Assembly (NCBI GenBank): GCA_041747435.1
Contig: JBGTFE010000074.1
Coordinates: 1-64,000 of the forward strand
Direction of reading: 5' to 3'
DNA: 64,000 bases
DNA from: JBGTFE01 sp041747435
GTDB lineage: Bacteria; Acidobacteriota; Blastocatellia; Pyrinomonadales; Pyrinomonadaceae
Shown: piece after piece, positions 7,593 to 16,316 of the stretch
Numbering within the stretch: position 1 is the stretch's first letter
Layout: every line of letters begins with the position of its first letter
The notes under the pieces: model-generated
Seen by the model: only the letters and a program-made list of their open reading frames with translations
Database searches by the model: none
Told to the model about the DNA's origin: nothing
Made by a program: the position numbers and the translations under genes

Positions 7593-8670
7593 ATCGTTTA
7601 TTTGTTGTTTGAATCAATCTTTCGAGTTTGTTTTGCGCCTGTCCGCTGTCGATACTTTGCTCGGCAAGACGCGCGGCTTGCACCGGATTTTTGGCGACTC
7701 CGCCGACGACGAGCGCGGCTGCCGCATTGATGACGATCAACGAGCGCGCCTCGTCGCGGCGTCGGCTGCTCAACACATCTTTAATTATTTGTGCGCTTTC
7801 GTCCGCATTTGCGGCTCTCAAATGTTTGATCTCGGCTCGCTGCAATTTAAAATCCTCGGGCGCGATCGTTAATAATCGAAAATTATCGCCTACAACTTCA
7901 CCGATCAGAGTTTCGCCCGCCAATGTTATTTCATCAAGCCCGTCCGAGCCGTGAACAACCCACGTTTTTTCGGTTCCGAGCAGCGCCGCGGCGCGCGCGA
8001 TCGGTTCGATTAGCGATCGATGCCAAACTCCGATCAATTGAGCCGAAACGCCTGCGGGGTTCGATAAAACTCCGAGAAGGTTCAAACAGCTGCGAATTCC
8101 GAGACTTCGCCGAAGCTCGCCGACGCGTCGTAAGGTTGGATGAAATTTCGGCGCGAACATAAAACAAATTCCCGTTCCGTTTAGGAGTGTTTGAGCAGTT
8201 TCGGGCTCGGCGGAAATCTTCACGCCCAATTTTCCGAGCACGTCCGCGCTTCCGGTTTTACTGGTTACCGCACGATTTGTTTGCTTGGCAACCGTTACGC
8301 CGGCGCCGGCGGCGACAAAAGCTGCGGCTGTCGAAATGTTAAAAGTCTTTGCCGGGCTCGAACCGGTTCCCGCTAAATCGACCAAATTTTTTCCGCGCGC
8401 GGTAATTTTTACAGCCTGTTCTCGCATTACTCCAGCCATTCCGGCAAGCTCTTCGAAAGTTTCGCCTTTTGCCGTCAGCGCCGCGAGACATCCGGCAATT
8501 TGCGCAGGATTTGCGTTCGGTTCCGTCAAGGCGCGGAAAAAATTCACCGCTTCAGACCGTGACAAATTCTCGCCGCGAATCAGGCGAACGAGAAACGGAA
8601 AAAGCGGTGTATCCGCCTTGCTGTTTGCGGCAGACATCGGCGCTGCGGCGAGCCATTCGGATTTCGACAT
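7591..8670 (-). CDS. trpD: Anthranilate phosphoribosyltransferase
   Basis: TrpD joins PRPP and anthranilate in tryptophan synthesis. The 359-aa protein has the helical N-terminal domain ('LFPFLVRLIRGENLS', from about 23) and the PRPP loop region 'GTGSSPAKTFNIST' (101-114). It also has 'SADVLGKLG', 'MFAPKFHPTLRRVGELRRSL' and 'GLDE'. Two conserved motifs deviate: the usual GTGGD is GTGSS (101-105), and the KHGNR motif is 'KQTNR' (129-133). Overall length and the rest of the family pattern are intact. trpG lies 84 nt upstream in the same direction, supporting the pathway. Confidence 0.9.
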   Translation of the reverse strand: MSKSEWLAAAPMSAANSKADTPLFPFLVRLIRGENLSRSEAVNFFRALTEPNANPAQIAGCLAALTAKGETFEELAGMAGVMREQAVKITARGKNLVDLAGTGSSPAKTFNISTAAAFVAAGAGVTVAKQTNRAVTSKTGSADVLGKLGVKISAEPETAQTLLNGTGICFMFAPKFHPTLRRVGELRRSLGIRSCLNLLGVLSNPAGVSAQLIGVWHRSLIEPIARAAALLGTEKTWVVHGSDGLDEITLAGETLIGEVVGDNFRLLTIAPEDFKLQRAEIKHLRAANADESAQIIKDVLSSRRRDEARSLIVINAAAALVVGGVAKNPVQAARLAEQSIDSGQAQNKLERLIQTTNKR

Positions 8671-8754
8671 ATCTTTTGGTGAAATTGAGAACGAGAAGTG
8701 AAAAATTAATTGAAGAAGCGCAGCAATTGCGATTGCGACTCCAATTCTAATATC

Positions 8755-9336
8755 TCAGAGATTTAGGAAGTTTTGCAAGAGTTTTTTCCCTTGCGGCGTA
8801 AGAATCGATTCCGGATGAAACTGCACGCCTTCGATCTTTTGCGTCTTGTGGCGCAGCGCCATGATCGAATCGTCCGATGAAACGGCGGAAATTTCAAGAC
8901 AATCGGGCAGCGTTTCGCGCTCGACGACAAGCGAATGATAGCGCCCGGCATCGAGCGGCGAATTGAGACCGGAAAAAACTGTTTTTCCGTCGTGTCGAAT
9001 TTCAAAGGCTTTGCCGTGAATCGGTTCGTTTGCGCGAACGATCTTACCGCCGAACGCCTGCGCGATCGCCTGATGTCCGAGACAAACACCGAGTATTGGA
9101 ACTTTTCCTGCGAATTTTCCTAAAACTTCGAGCGAGATTCCGGCATCGTCCGGCGTTCCCGGTCCGGGCGAGATAAGAATTCTTTCGGGTTTTAAGTCGT
9201 TCTCGATTTTTTCGATCGAAATTTCATCGTTTCGAAAAACCCGCGTTTCCGCGCCCAGCTCGCCGAGATATTGAACGAGATTGTATGTAAACGAATCGTA
9301 ATTATCGATCACCAAAAGCATCCGTTTCTCAATCAT
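8755..9336 (-). CDS. trpG: Anthranilate/aminodeoxychorismate synthase component II (glutamine amidotransferase)
   Basis: Class I glutamine amidotransferase subunit that feeds ammonia to anthranilate synthase or, if shared, to PabB. Diagnostic segments are 'IDNYDSFTYNLVQYL', 'ISPGPGTPDDAG', the nucleophile region 'LGVCLGHQAIA' and the His/Glu pair in 'VQFHPES'. Candidate starts are a GTG at 9348, an ATG at 9336 and an ATG at 9321. The family normally begins right at 'MLLVIDNYDSF', so 9336 or 9321 is likeliest, and neither has a strong ribosome-binding site. No trpE is visible in the window. It is transcribed with trpD. Confidence 0.9.
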   Translation of the reverse strand: MIEKRMLLVIDNYDSFTYNLVQYLGELGAETRVFRNDEISIEKIENDLKPERILISPGPGTPDDAGISLEVLGKFAGKVPILGVCLGHQAIAQAFGGKIVRANEPIHGKAFEIRHDGKTVFSGLNSPLDAGRYHSLVVERETLPDCLEISAVSSDDSIMALRHKTQKIEGVQFHPESILTPQGKKLLQNFLNL

Positions 9337-9467
9337 ACCCAAAACCACTCGAACGCGCCCGCATATGATTGGCGGCGCTCCAAAATTCGCGCAAAATTTT
9401 GATTTACTATTCGTTCAAACGGCATTACTATTAACACAAAGCATTTGCCGGAGGCTGAGCCCAAAAT

Positions 9468-11300
9468 ATGTTTCATAAAAAATTTTTCGCCGTTCTTTTT
9501 TGCGCCGCGATCTTCGCGCAGGGAATCGCGCAGACAAAACCTGCCGAAGAGCCTAAGAAATATAAGCCGTCAGAAGAAGTTGAAGCCAACGCTTTGAAGG
9601 TTTTGAATAGCCTCGCGCGCGAATCCGAGCAGTTTTATCTGGTTGAAAATCGCATCAAGGCGCGGATGTTGGTTGCCGAACTACTCTGGGATTACGATGA
9701 GAAGCAAGCGAGGGCGATTTTTGAAAATGCCGTCACCGATATGGGTTCGATGATCGGACAGTGGGCTTCGAAGACTATGGGCGGATCTGAGGATTCGTAT
9801 ATCGAGCAAAACCGCGTCACGTTGCTTCGAAGCGAGCTTTTACTCGCGCTGGCTTTATATGATCCGAAATTTGCGCTTTCGGCGCTGCAAGCTCTAAACG
9901 GAAAAAATTCCGAAGGCGACGATCTTTTTCCGGACGACAAAACGCTCGAACTCTCGCTCGCATCGCAGATCGCCGAAAAGGATCCGAAACAAGCGTACGA
10001 ACTGGCAAAGAAAAATCTCGAAGGCGATCTGAATCAGAGCGTTTTCGATGCGCTCGAGCAAATTTACAAACAAGATCCCGAGATCGGGATCAAGCTCGGC
10101 AAGGATATTGTTTCGAAAATAAAAGAACGGAAGATTTCGTCGCCGTATGATGCGGCGTCAAATTCGAATGTTTCGAAATCGAATTCCGACGGTTCTTTTG
10201 AAGCCGCGCCGGTCAACGTCTGGCAAATACAGATGTTTCTCGATACGGTAACAAAACTTAATAGACGGGCGATTAAAGACAAAAAAACACCGGTTTTGAG
10301 CGAGACCGAGATCAAAGGAATCGTCGAGGTCGTCGCGCAAAAATATTTGAGTCAACAGTATCTGTGGTCGTATGAAGTCGCGAAAATATTGCCGGAGATC
10401 ACGAAATATTTTCCCGCGACGGCGCAGGCGATCCGCCGCAAACTGGCTGCTAATCCTAATAGCGGCGACCTCGAAGGACAACTCCGCGCGCAAACGATTC
10501 AAAGCGAGACCGAAGATAAAACGGTCGATGAAATCCTTCAACTCGCCGAGAAAAAACCCCTTGTCGACCGCGACGATTATTACCGGCAAGCCGCCGAAAA
10601 AGTTTTGAACGATGGCGACATCGTGCGTGCAAAAGAGCTTTACGGAAAGGTCAAGAAAAAACCGGAATACGATTATTTAGGCGAGCGGCTCGAAACGGAG
10701 CTTCCGTTGGCGCTTGCGAAAAGCGGCGATCTGCGCGCGACGCGCGAAATGCTCGCGACCTTGAAAACACCGGAAGAGCGAATCCAAGTTTTGGCAAGTT
10801 TAGCGGTCGGAATCGCCGCCAAAGGCGATAAAAAAACCGCGGTGTCGCTTGTCGAAGAAGCCCGCGCTTTATATTCGGGACGAATGAAAAAACGCAAAAA
10901 TCTGAGCTCCGTGCTGCAGATCGGATTTGCGTATTCCGCGATCGAACCGACGCAGGGTTTTACGATGATCGAAAGTAATCTCTCGTATATCAACGAGGTC
11001 ATCGCCGCCGGAATTTTGCTCGATGAATTTAACGAAATGGGTTCTGTTGAATCTGACGAAGTGCGTCTCGAAGTCGTCGAAAGCGAATCATATCGCAATC
11101 TGCCAAATGGCGTCGTGATGATCAGAAATCTCGCGAATGCTGATTTTGAGCGGCTTATGAATTTAGCCGACCGCTTTCAGCGACCTGAAGCGAGATTCTT
11201 TGCGCGTCTTCGCATCGTCGAAGCTCTTCTTAACGCCGATGCCGAAGAAAATGAAAAGGAAATGTTTTCAAGATCCGAAGAGCGCTATTACGACCATTAA
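9468..11300 (+). CDS. Secreted all-helical protein of unknown function, paralog 1
   Basis: Not a family I recognise. The 610-aa product has a signal peptide (about 1-21, 'AIFAQGIAQ'). An Ala/Glu/Lys-rich, apparently all-helical body follows, with recurring phrases such as 'LLWDYDEKQARAIFENAV', 'SQIAEKDPKQAYELAKKNL', 'QDPEIGIKLGKDIVSKIK' and 'MLATLKTPEERIQVLASLA', which suggest TPR-like or HEAT-like solenoid repeats. It is a clear paralog of the next gene, 23 nt downstream, matching it segment by segment. An alpha-solenoid scaffold in the periplasm is a reasonable guess, no more. Confidence 0.8.
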   Translation: MFHKKFFAVLFCAAIFAQGIAQTKPAEEPKKYKPSEEVEANALKVLNSLARESEQFYLVENRIKARMLVAELLWDYDEKQARAIFENAVTDMGSMIGQWASKTMGGSEDSYIEQNRVTLLRSELLLALALYDPKFALSALQALNGKNSEGDDLFPDDKTLELSLASQIAEKDPKQAYELAKKNLEGDLNQSVFDALEQIYKQDPEIGIKLGKDIVSKIKERKISSPYDAASNSNVSKSNSDGSFEAAPVNVWQIQMFLDTVTKLNRRAIKDKKTPVLSETEIKGIVEVVAQKYLSQQYLWSYEVAKILPEITKYFPATAQAIRRKLAANPNSGDLEGQLRAQTIQSETEDKTVDEILQLAEKKPLVDRDDYYRQAAEKVLNDGDIVRAKELYGKVKKKPEYDYLGERLETELPLALAKSGDLRATREMLATLKTPEERIQVLASLAVGIAAKGDKKTAVSLVEEARALYSGRMKKRKNLSSVLQIGFAYSAIEPTQGFTMIESNLSYINEVIAAGILLDEFNEMGSVESDEVRLEVVESESYRNLPNGVVMIRNLANADFERLMNLADRFQRPEARFFARLRIVEALLNADAEENEKEMFSRSEERYYDH

Positions 11301-11323
11301 TAATTAATCAAAGGAAACACAAA

Positions 11324-13042
11324 ATGTCTCGAAAATTAATTTTGCCCCTTATTTTACTGCTGTTCGGCGTTCAAGCCGGGCTTTCCCAAGGTTTCGACGA
11401 CCAGAAGAAAAAAGCCGAAGCGCTCAAAAAAGAAGCAGTGCTGTTTTTGCAGGAAACCGCTCTCGAAGTCGGAACGCTGCGAACGCTTGAAAACCGCATT
11501 AGTTTTGCGGCGGAGATCGCAAACTTGATTTGGTTTCATGATGAAAAGGAAGCGCGCGGGATGTTTCAGACCGTAATAATCGACTTTCGGCAGCTTCTGA
11601 TCCAGACGGACTCGCAGTTCGGCGCTTCGGAGGCATTGTCAGCCGATGTTGCGGAGTTTGATTTGATAGCTCCGGCAAATTCAAGCGAAAAACTGCTGCG
11701 AAAATTTCGAAAGGCGATCGCCGTTCGCCAGCAGATCACGCTTTCCATAGCCGAGCACGATCCGCAAATGGCTTACGATTTTTTCACGAGCACATCGCAG
11801 GCGGTTGCAAATCCGACGCTTCGCAAAGAGTTTGAAAGCAGCGACATTTATTTTGAAATGAAGCTTGCGAACGCGATCGCCGAAAAAGATGTCGATAAAG
11901 CGCTCGAAGCCGGACGCAAACGACTTACAAAAGGAGCGAGTTTCGAGCTAATCGGGCTGCAGAAAAAGATCTATGGAAAAGACGCCGACAAGGGAATTAA
12001 GTTTGGCGAAGAGATCATATCGAAGATAAAGTCCGACGGCACCAAATCCGTCAATTTTTTCTTATTTTCTTCGATTCTTTCCGAAGGCGCGAGCAATCTC
12101 GATAAGATAAAAGATAAGCCCGGCAAAAAGCCGATGTTCAGCGAATCGTCTCTGCGCGAGGTCGCCGACATGATGGCGCGGGAAATTCTTGCCGCCGACG
12201 CCGAAGAGGGCTCTCAATTCATCAGTTATCTTCCGCAAATCGAGCGCTTTTCCCCAACGCGGGCGGCGATGATCCGGCAAAAGTTTAAGGTAAAAAAATC
12301 GTCGCAAACGGCGATACGATCAGACGATGATGGTTTTGACGAGGTGTCATTAGATCAACCGATCGCAACGCCGGTGAGCATTGGAAACAATGAAATTATG
12401 TCGCGGGAAGAATTTTTGCAAGATGCGCAGAAGCTTGCGGACAATCAGATTTCCAAAGAAGAAAAAGAAAAGATCGTCCAACAGGCTCGCTTAACGGCTT
12501 CAAAAATGGCGAGCCGCGAAATGCAAATTGCTGTTTTGAGCGGTTTGGCAACACAGCTTTTCAAGATCGGCGACAAAGAAATGGCGCGCGAGATAATGAA
12601 CGAAGCGCGCGCTTTGGTAAAATTCCCGCCGAAGAATTACAAAGATTTTCTCGGTGTTTGGATGCTCGCCGGCGGCTACGCGCAGGCGCAACCGGACGGC
12701 GCGTTCCCGCTGCTCGAAGACGCGATCTTGCGGCTTAACGAAACGATCGCGGCGATGTTCAAGATCGGCGAATTTATCGATGCGGACGAAGAAATTATCG
12801 AAGGCGACGAAGTACAAGTCGGCGCGTTTGGCGGTTCGATGGCGCGCGAATTACTCGGCGCGCTTGGCTCGGCGAATCCGACAATCCACGCTCTCGCGGT
12901 TGCCGATTTTGAAAAAACAAAGGCGCTTACAAATAGATTCGACCGCACGGAAGTTAGGATTTTGGCGAAGATGCTTGTGCTTCGAGCGATTTTGGGCGAC
13001 AAGAAAGTGGACGGCAACGAAACTATAAAAATTGAAAAATAA
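11324..13042 (+). CDS. Secreted all-helical protein of unknown function, paralog 2
   Basis: The 572-aa product has a signal peptide (about 1-21, 'VQAGLSQ') and the same architecture as the gene before it. Matching segments are 'LENRISFAAEIANLIWFHDE' here versus 'VENRIKARMLVAELLWDYDE' there, 'LANAIAEKDVDKALEAGRKR' versus 'LASQIAEKDPKQAYELAKKN', and 'LGVWMLAGGYAQAQPDGAF' versus 'SVLQIGFAYSAIEPTQGF'. Tandem duplication followed by divergence is the simple explanation. A ribosome-binding site 'AAAGGAAA' precedes the ATG. Function unknown. Confidence 0.8.
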   Translation: MSRKLILPLILLLFGVQAGLSQGFDDQKKKAEALKKEAVLFLQETALEVGTLRTLENRISFAAEIANLIWFHDEKEARGMFQTVIIDFRQLLIQTDSQFGASEALSADVAEFDLIAPANSSEKLLRKFRKAIAVRQQITLSIAEHDPQMAYDFFTSTSQAVANPTLRKEFESSDIYFEMKLANAIAEKDVDKALEAGRKRLTKGASFELIGLQKKIYGKDADKGIKFGEEIISKIKSDGTKSVNFFLFSSILSEGASNLDKIKDKPGKKPMFSESSLREVADMMAREILAADAEEGSQFISYLPQIERFSPTRAAMIRQKFKVKKSSQTAIRSDDDGFDEVSLDQPIATPVSIGNNEIMSREEFLQDAQKLADNQISKEEKEKIVQQARLTASKMASREMQIAVLSGLATQLFKIGDKEMAREIMNEARALVKFPPKNYKDFLGVWMLAGGYAQAQPDGAFPLLEDAILRLNETIAAMFKIGEFIDADEEIIEGDEVQVGAFGGSMARELLGALGSANPTIHALAVADFEKTKALTNRFDRTEVRILAKMLVLRAILGDKKVDGNETIKIEK

Positions 13043-13059
13043 GGCTTCGAGTTGATCCG

Positions 13060-13842
13060 CTAACCCAAACTCGTTCCGAGCAGCCATTGTCCGCCGTCAA
13101 CGACTAAGGTTACGCCGTTGATATAATTCGCCGCGTCCGAACACAAAAAAAGCGCCGCGTTCTCAATATCTTTTATCTTGCCGAATCGCTGCAGCGGAAT
13201 TTTCTTCTGAAGTTTTTCCTTAATAAAATCGGGCACGAGGCGCTTCATTCCTTCGGTATCCGCGATCGGTCCCGGCGCGATTCCGTTGACGCGAATTCCG
13301 TGTTTACCCCATTCGACCGAAAGATTTCGCGTCACGGCGTCGACCGCCGCTTTCGCCGCCGAAACGTGAATCTGCATCGGTGTTGCAAGATAATGAAGCG
13401 TGGCGGAAATATTCAAAATCTGACCCTGCGATTTTTTGAGCTCTTCAAACGCCGCGCGGCAAACATTAAATGTCCCTTTTGCGTCGATATCGACGACGGT
13501 TCCGAATCCGTTCGCCGAAAGCTCTTCCGCGGGACAGAGAAAATTTCCCGCGGCGCCATTGACGACGATATCGATCTTGCCGAATTTTTCAACCGTTTGC
13601 GCGATCGCGTTTTCGACCGCCGCAAAATCGCGCACGTCGGCTGCGACGGCAAAACACTCGCCGCCGTTTTCTTCGATGAACTGTTTCATCGGAATTAAAT
13701 TTTCGATTTTTCGTGATGTGATCGCGACTTTCGCGCCCGCTTCCGCCATCGCGCGCGCCACGCCGCCGGTGATTCCGGTGCCGCCGCCGGTTACAAACGC
13801 AACTTTACCCTGTAAAATATTTTCTGCAAAAACTTTATCCAT
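13060..13842 (-). CDS. SDR-family 2,4-dienoyl-CoA reductase (DECR2-like)
   Basis: NADPH-dependent reductase, probably acting on 2,4-dienoyl-CoA intermediates of unsaturated fatty acid beta-oxidation. The 260-aa protein has the Rossmann motif 'TGGGTGITGG', then 'NGAAGNFLCPAEELS', then 'IHVSAAKAAVDAVTRNLSVEWG' in two adjoining pieces where ordinary SDRs carry YxxxK. The loss of that Tyr, and the 'AAGNFL' and 'GPI...EGMKRL' segments, are typical of the peroxisomal DECR2 branch. The reading frame is open far upstream, but that part lies over another gene. The start at 'MDKVFAENILQGKVAFVTGG' fits the family. This start is 1 nt from the start of the divergent gene. Confidence 0.82.
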   Translation of the reverse strand: MDKVFAENILQGKVAFVTGGGTGITGGVARAMAEAGAKVAITSRKIENLIPMKQFIEENGGECFAVAADVRDFAAVENAIAQTVEKFGKIDIVVNGAAGNFLCPAEELSANGFGTVVDIDAKGTFNVCRAAFEELKKSQGQILNISATLHYLATPMQIHVSAAKAAVDAVTRNLSVEWGKHGIRVNGIAPGPIADTEGMKRLVPDFIKEKLQKKIPLQRFGKIKDIENAALFLCSDAANYINGVTLVVDGGQWLLGTSLG

Positions 13843-13843
13843 A

Positions 13844-15472
13844 ATGAGCAAAAATTTTACCACAGAGACGCGAAGAACACAGAGATTTCTACTTATTTTT
13901 CTCTTTGCGCTCTGTGGCTCTGTGGTTAATCTTTCGTGCAAATCCGAGTCGACCGATTTGCGAACTCTCGCGCCCGTGGAAACCTTTGTATATTTTGAGT
14001 CGCGGGATTTGTCAAAAACGCTCCGCGCCGTAACCGAAAACTCAACGTTCCGGGAAGCGATAAAAAATGAACCGGATCTTTCGGCGCTTGAAAACGTCCA
14101 GCTCGCCGTTGCCGTTACGGGTTTTGAGGCGACGGAAAAGAAAGTAACGGACGAAAATTCCGTCATGAATATCAGACCGCATTTCGTCGCGATCGCCGAT
14201 ACGCACGCATGGAATTGGCAAGCAGTTTCGCTCATCGAAAATCAGATAAATAATTTTGTGCGAGATATTTACGGCGAGGAAACAAGCCTTGAAAAAAGCG
14301 AACGCAGCGGCGGGATTTGGTTTACGTGGACTTCAAAAACGGACCACAAAGTTTTCGCTTTCGTCAAAGAAAGTCAGATCTTTTTTGGAAACGACGCGGC
14401 GGCGATCGAAAGATGTCTCGCCGTAAAACGCGGCGAAGCTGACAGTTTGCTCAAAAACGAATCGCTGACACGCGCTTACGCCGGAAATTCCGAAAACAGT
14501 CTTGCTTTTGGCTATGTTTCAGCCGATGGAATCGCGCAGATCTCGAATCTTGTTGGGGTTTCGGTGGCGTCTGAAACCGCAAAAGAAGCCGAAGGACAAA
14601 GCTTTATCGCGCGCGTTTTGCCGCAAATTTTGCGAAATACGACGCGCGAAATCGTGTGGACGGCGCAAAAAACCGCGAGCGGGATCGAAGATAAGCTTTT
14701 GATCTCTTTGACGCCGGAAAACGCGTCGGTGCTAAAAGAAACGCTCTCGCAAAGCGCGGAAGTTCAGTCGAATTCTTTTGAATTTTTGCCGCCAAACGCA
14801 TTTTCCGTAACGCGTTACAATCTGAAAAATCCTCAGGTCGCATGGCGAAGTTTGCTTTTGGTCTCTGCCAAAAACACCGATCCGATGAGCGGAAATCTGA
14901 TCATTCAATTTTCGGACCAAGTGTTGGAATCATACGGTATTTCCGACGCCGAAATGTTTTTGAGCGCGGTTGATTCAAACATTGTGACGGCGAAATTTGA
15001 CGGCGATGGAGAAAAAAGCGTCACGATCGCGACGGTCAAAGACGCCGAAAAAATAAAAAAATCACTTTCGGAAGAAATTAACTTCAAATCGCCGCCCGAA
15101 AAGATTGAAAATGCTGAAATTTGGAAAGCGCGCGACAAACAAATGTCGGCGGCTTTTGTAGAAAACAAATTAATCTTGGGTGAAACAGATAGCGTTTTGA
15201 AATGTCTGGCGGCAAGATCCGGCGGGGAGAATTTTACCAAAACTCAAATTTTTCAAAATTTTGCGGAAGTTAAAGCAGCCGCGATCACGTTTTCGAAAGA
15301 CCCGAATACGGCGGAAAAGATCGTCGCGATCTTCGGCGAAGCAAAGGACGAAAACAAATTTTTTATGACCGATTATTTGACCGAGACGCGGATCACCGAA
15401 AAAGGAATCGAGCGAAAAACGGTTTCCGCATTTGGCTTGATCGGCACGATCCTTGAGCACTTAAAAGAATAA
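13844..15472 (+). CDS. Putative lipoprotein of unknown function with repeat-derived signal peptide
   Basis: The 542-aa product begins 'MSKNFTTETRRTQRFLLIFL', followed by a short hydrophobic run and a lipobox-like 'VNLSC' at about 28-32, so it is probably a lipid-anchored periplasmic protein. The mature part is globular and not recognised. It has regular alternation of strands and helices and a duplicated look ('YFESRDLSKTL', 'VFAFVKESQIFFGNDAAAIE' early; 'IWKARDKQMSAAFVENKLIL' late). The first 28 codons fall inside an interspersed near-palindrome, so the real start is uncertain. No SD-like sequence is obvious. It is divergent from the SDR gene. Confidence 0.7.
   Translation: MSKNFTTETRRTQRFLLIFLFALCGSVVNLSCKSESTDLRTLAPVETFVYFESRDLSKTLRAVTENSTFREAIKNEPDLSALENVQLAVAVTGFEATEKKVTDENSVMNIRPHFVAIADTHAWNWQAVSLIENQINNFVRDIYGEETSLEKSERSGGIWFTWTSKTDHKVFAFVKESQIFFGNDAAAIERCLAVKRGEADSLLKNESLTRAYAGNSENSLAFGYVSADGIAQISNLVGVSVASETAKEAEGQSFIARVLPQILRNTTREIVWTAQKTASGIEDKLLISLTPENASVLKETLSQSAEVQSNSFEFLPPNAFSVTRYNLKNPQVAWRSLLLVSAKNTDPMSGNLIIQFSDQVLESYGISDAEMFLSAVDSNIVTAKFDGDGEKSVTIATVKDAEKIKKSLSEEINFKSPPEKIENAEIWKARDKQMSAAFVENKLILGETDSVLKCLAARSGGENFTKTQIFQNFAEVKAAAITFSKDPNTAEKIVAIFGEAKDENKFFMTDYLTETRITEKGIERKTVSAFGLIGTILEHLKE
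13857..13929. repeat. Near-palindromic repeat 'CCACAGAG...CTCTGTGG'
   Basis: The left arm starts 'TTACCACAGAGACGCGAAGA' and the right arm ends 'TCTGTGGCTCTGTGGTTAA'. The outer 12 nt ('TTACCACAGAG' against 'CTCTGTGGTTAA') pair almost perfectly, with looser pairing inward. It lies at the very 5' end of the lipoprotein gene and encodes its signal peptide in one frame. Confidence 0.7.
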
Positions 15473-16198
15473 TTTTCGGCGCGCGTCCCGCTTCATCGCT
15501 TTTACGTTTCGCTCGATCCAGCGCTCCGCTTCATCAAAAAAGGCAAACTTTTTTTCGTCGCGGCGGAATTCGGGTGTATGGTTGTAGCGTCTGCCGTTTC
15601 GATGAGTTGTTGGGTGCAAAATGTGAAGCATCTCGTGGAAAACGACGTATTCGACCACATATTGCGGAACTTTTTTCCGATCTAAAGAACGGCTGATGAC
15701 GATCGTTTGATGAGTTGCGTCGTAATGACCGAGAATCCGAAAAGTCTTTCGCGTCGACCAGGTCAAAACCGGCTTTGGAATCGAATTCTGAAAATAGACA
15801 AGATTCATACTTTCAAAAATTTTATCCAAATCGTAAATTTCGCCTTTTGACGTCGTGACGATCTTTCGCCCTCTAACCCGTTTATTTTCAATAGCTGTCG
15901 TTTGAATTTCCTGCGTTCGGATAAAATCGGTGTAAATCTTTCGCGCTTCAAGCGGCACTTTTTTTCGCAAAAGTTTTGAGACGAGAATAGCGGCGAGCGC
16001 CTTTTGTTCTTCGCACGGCATATCGCGGCAAATTTCGGCGATGCGCACAAAAATTTTACCGTCGCGAACGCGAATCGTGTGATTTATGCCGATATATGGA
16101 TAAAATCGAACCTCGATCTCAGGATTTTCTTGGCGCGGATTCAGAATTTGAAAAGTTTCGGCGTAAATTTGTTTCAACTGCTCCAGTTCGCAGGGCAT
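15461..16198 (-). CDS. SprT-like zinc metallopeptidase-domain protein
   Basis: The 245-aa protein carries a gluzincin-type motif 'HEMLH' in 'VVFHEMLHILHP', with a downstream 'HTPEFRRDEKKF' that supplies the third ligand region of SprT-like domains. The N-terminal half (about 1-110) is an unrecognised alpha/beta region. Family members are DNA-protein crosslink or housekeeping proteases, and substrate cannot be inferred here. Its stop overlaps the 3' end of the convergent lipoprotein gene by 12 nt. No signal peptide is seen, so it is probably cytoplasmic. Confidence 0.75.
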   Translation of the reverse strand: MPCELEQLKQIYAETFQILNPRQENPEIEVRFYPYIGINHTIRVRDGKIFVRIAEICRDMPCEEQKALAAILVSKLLRKKVPLEARKIYTDFIRTQEIQTTAIENKRVRGRKIVTTSKGEIYDLDKIFESMNLVYFQNSIPKPVLTWSTRKTFRILGHYDATHQTIVISRSLDRKKVPQYVVEYVVFHEMLHILHPTTHRNGRRYNHTPEFRRDEKKFAFFDEAERWIERNVKAMKRDARRKLFF

Positions 16199-16230
16199 AA
16201 CAGTGTTTTTCAGAGTTTAACTAATAATTC

Positions 16231-16260
16231 TTGACAGTTTAGACCATAAAATGCTATTCA
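16231..16260 (+). promoter_or_regulatory. Possible promoter for hrcA-grpE-dnaK
   Basis: A perfect -35 'TTGACA' (16231-16236) is followed after 18 nt by a weak -10 'TATTCA' (16255-16260), about 57 nt before the hrcA ATG. Downstream lies a small dyad, 'GAAGC-ATATC-GCTTC'. No CIRCE element (TTAGCACTC-N9-GAGTGCTAA) is visible, although HrcA is encoded here. Confidence 0.4.
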
Positions 16261-16316
16261 ATTTAAAGTGAAGCATATCGCTTCCGCGGTTTCGCTTCAA
16301 TCCCACGTGAGAAAAA

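Noticed and set aside
13436..13843. Longer N-terminus of the lipoprotein gene
   Set aside because: The upstream open frame lies antisense to the SDR gene and lacks protein-like character; a signal peptide begins at 13844.
13843..14235. Longer N-terminus of the SDR gene
   Set aside because: The family starts at 'MDKVFAENILQGKVAFVTGG'; the upstream open frame is antisense to the lipoprotein gene and includes the dyad repeat.
16199..16316. CIRCE operator before hrcA
   Set aside because: No TTAGCACTC-N9-GAGTGCTAA or close variant is visible; only a 5-bp dyad GAAGC/GCTTC is present.
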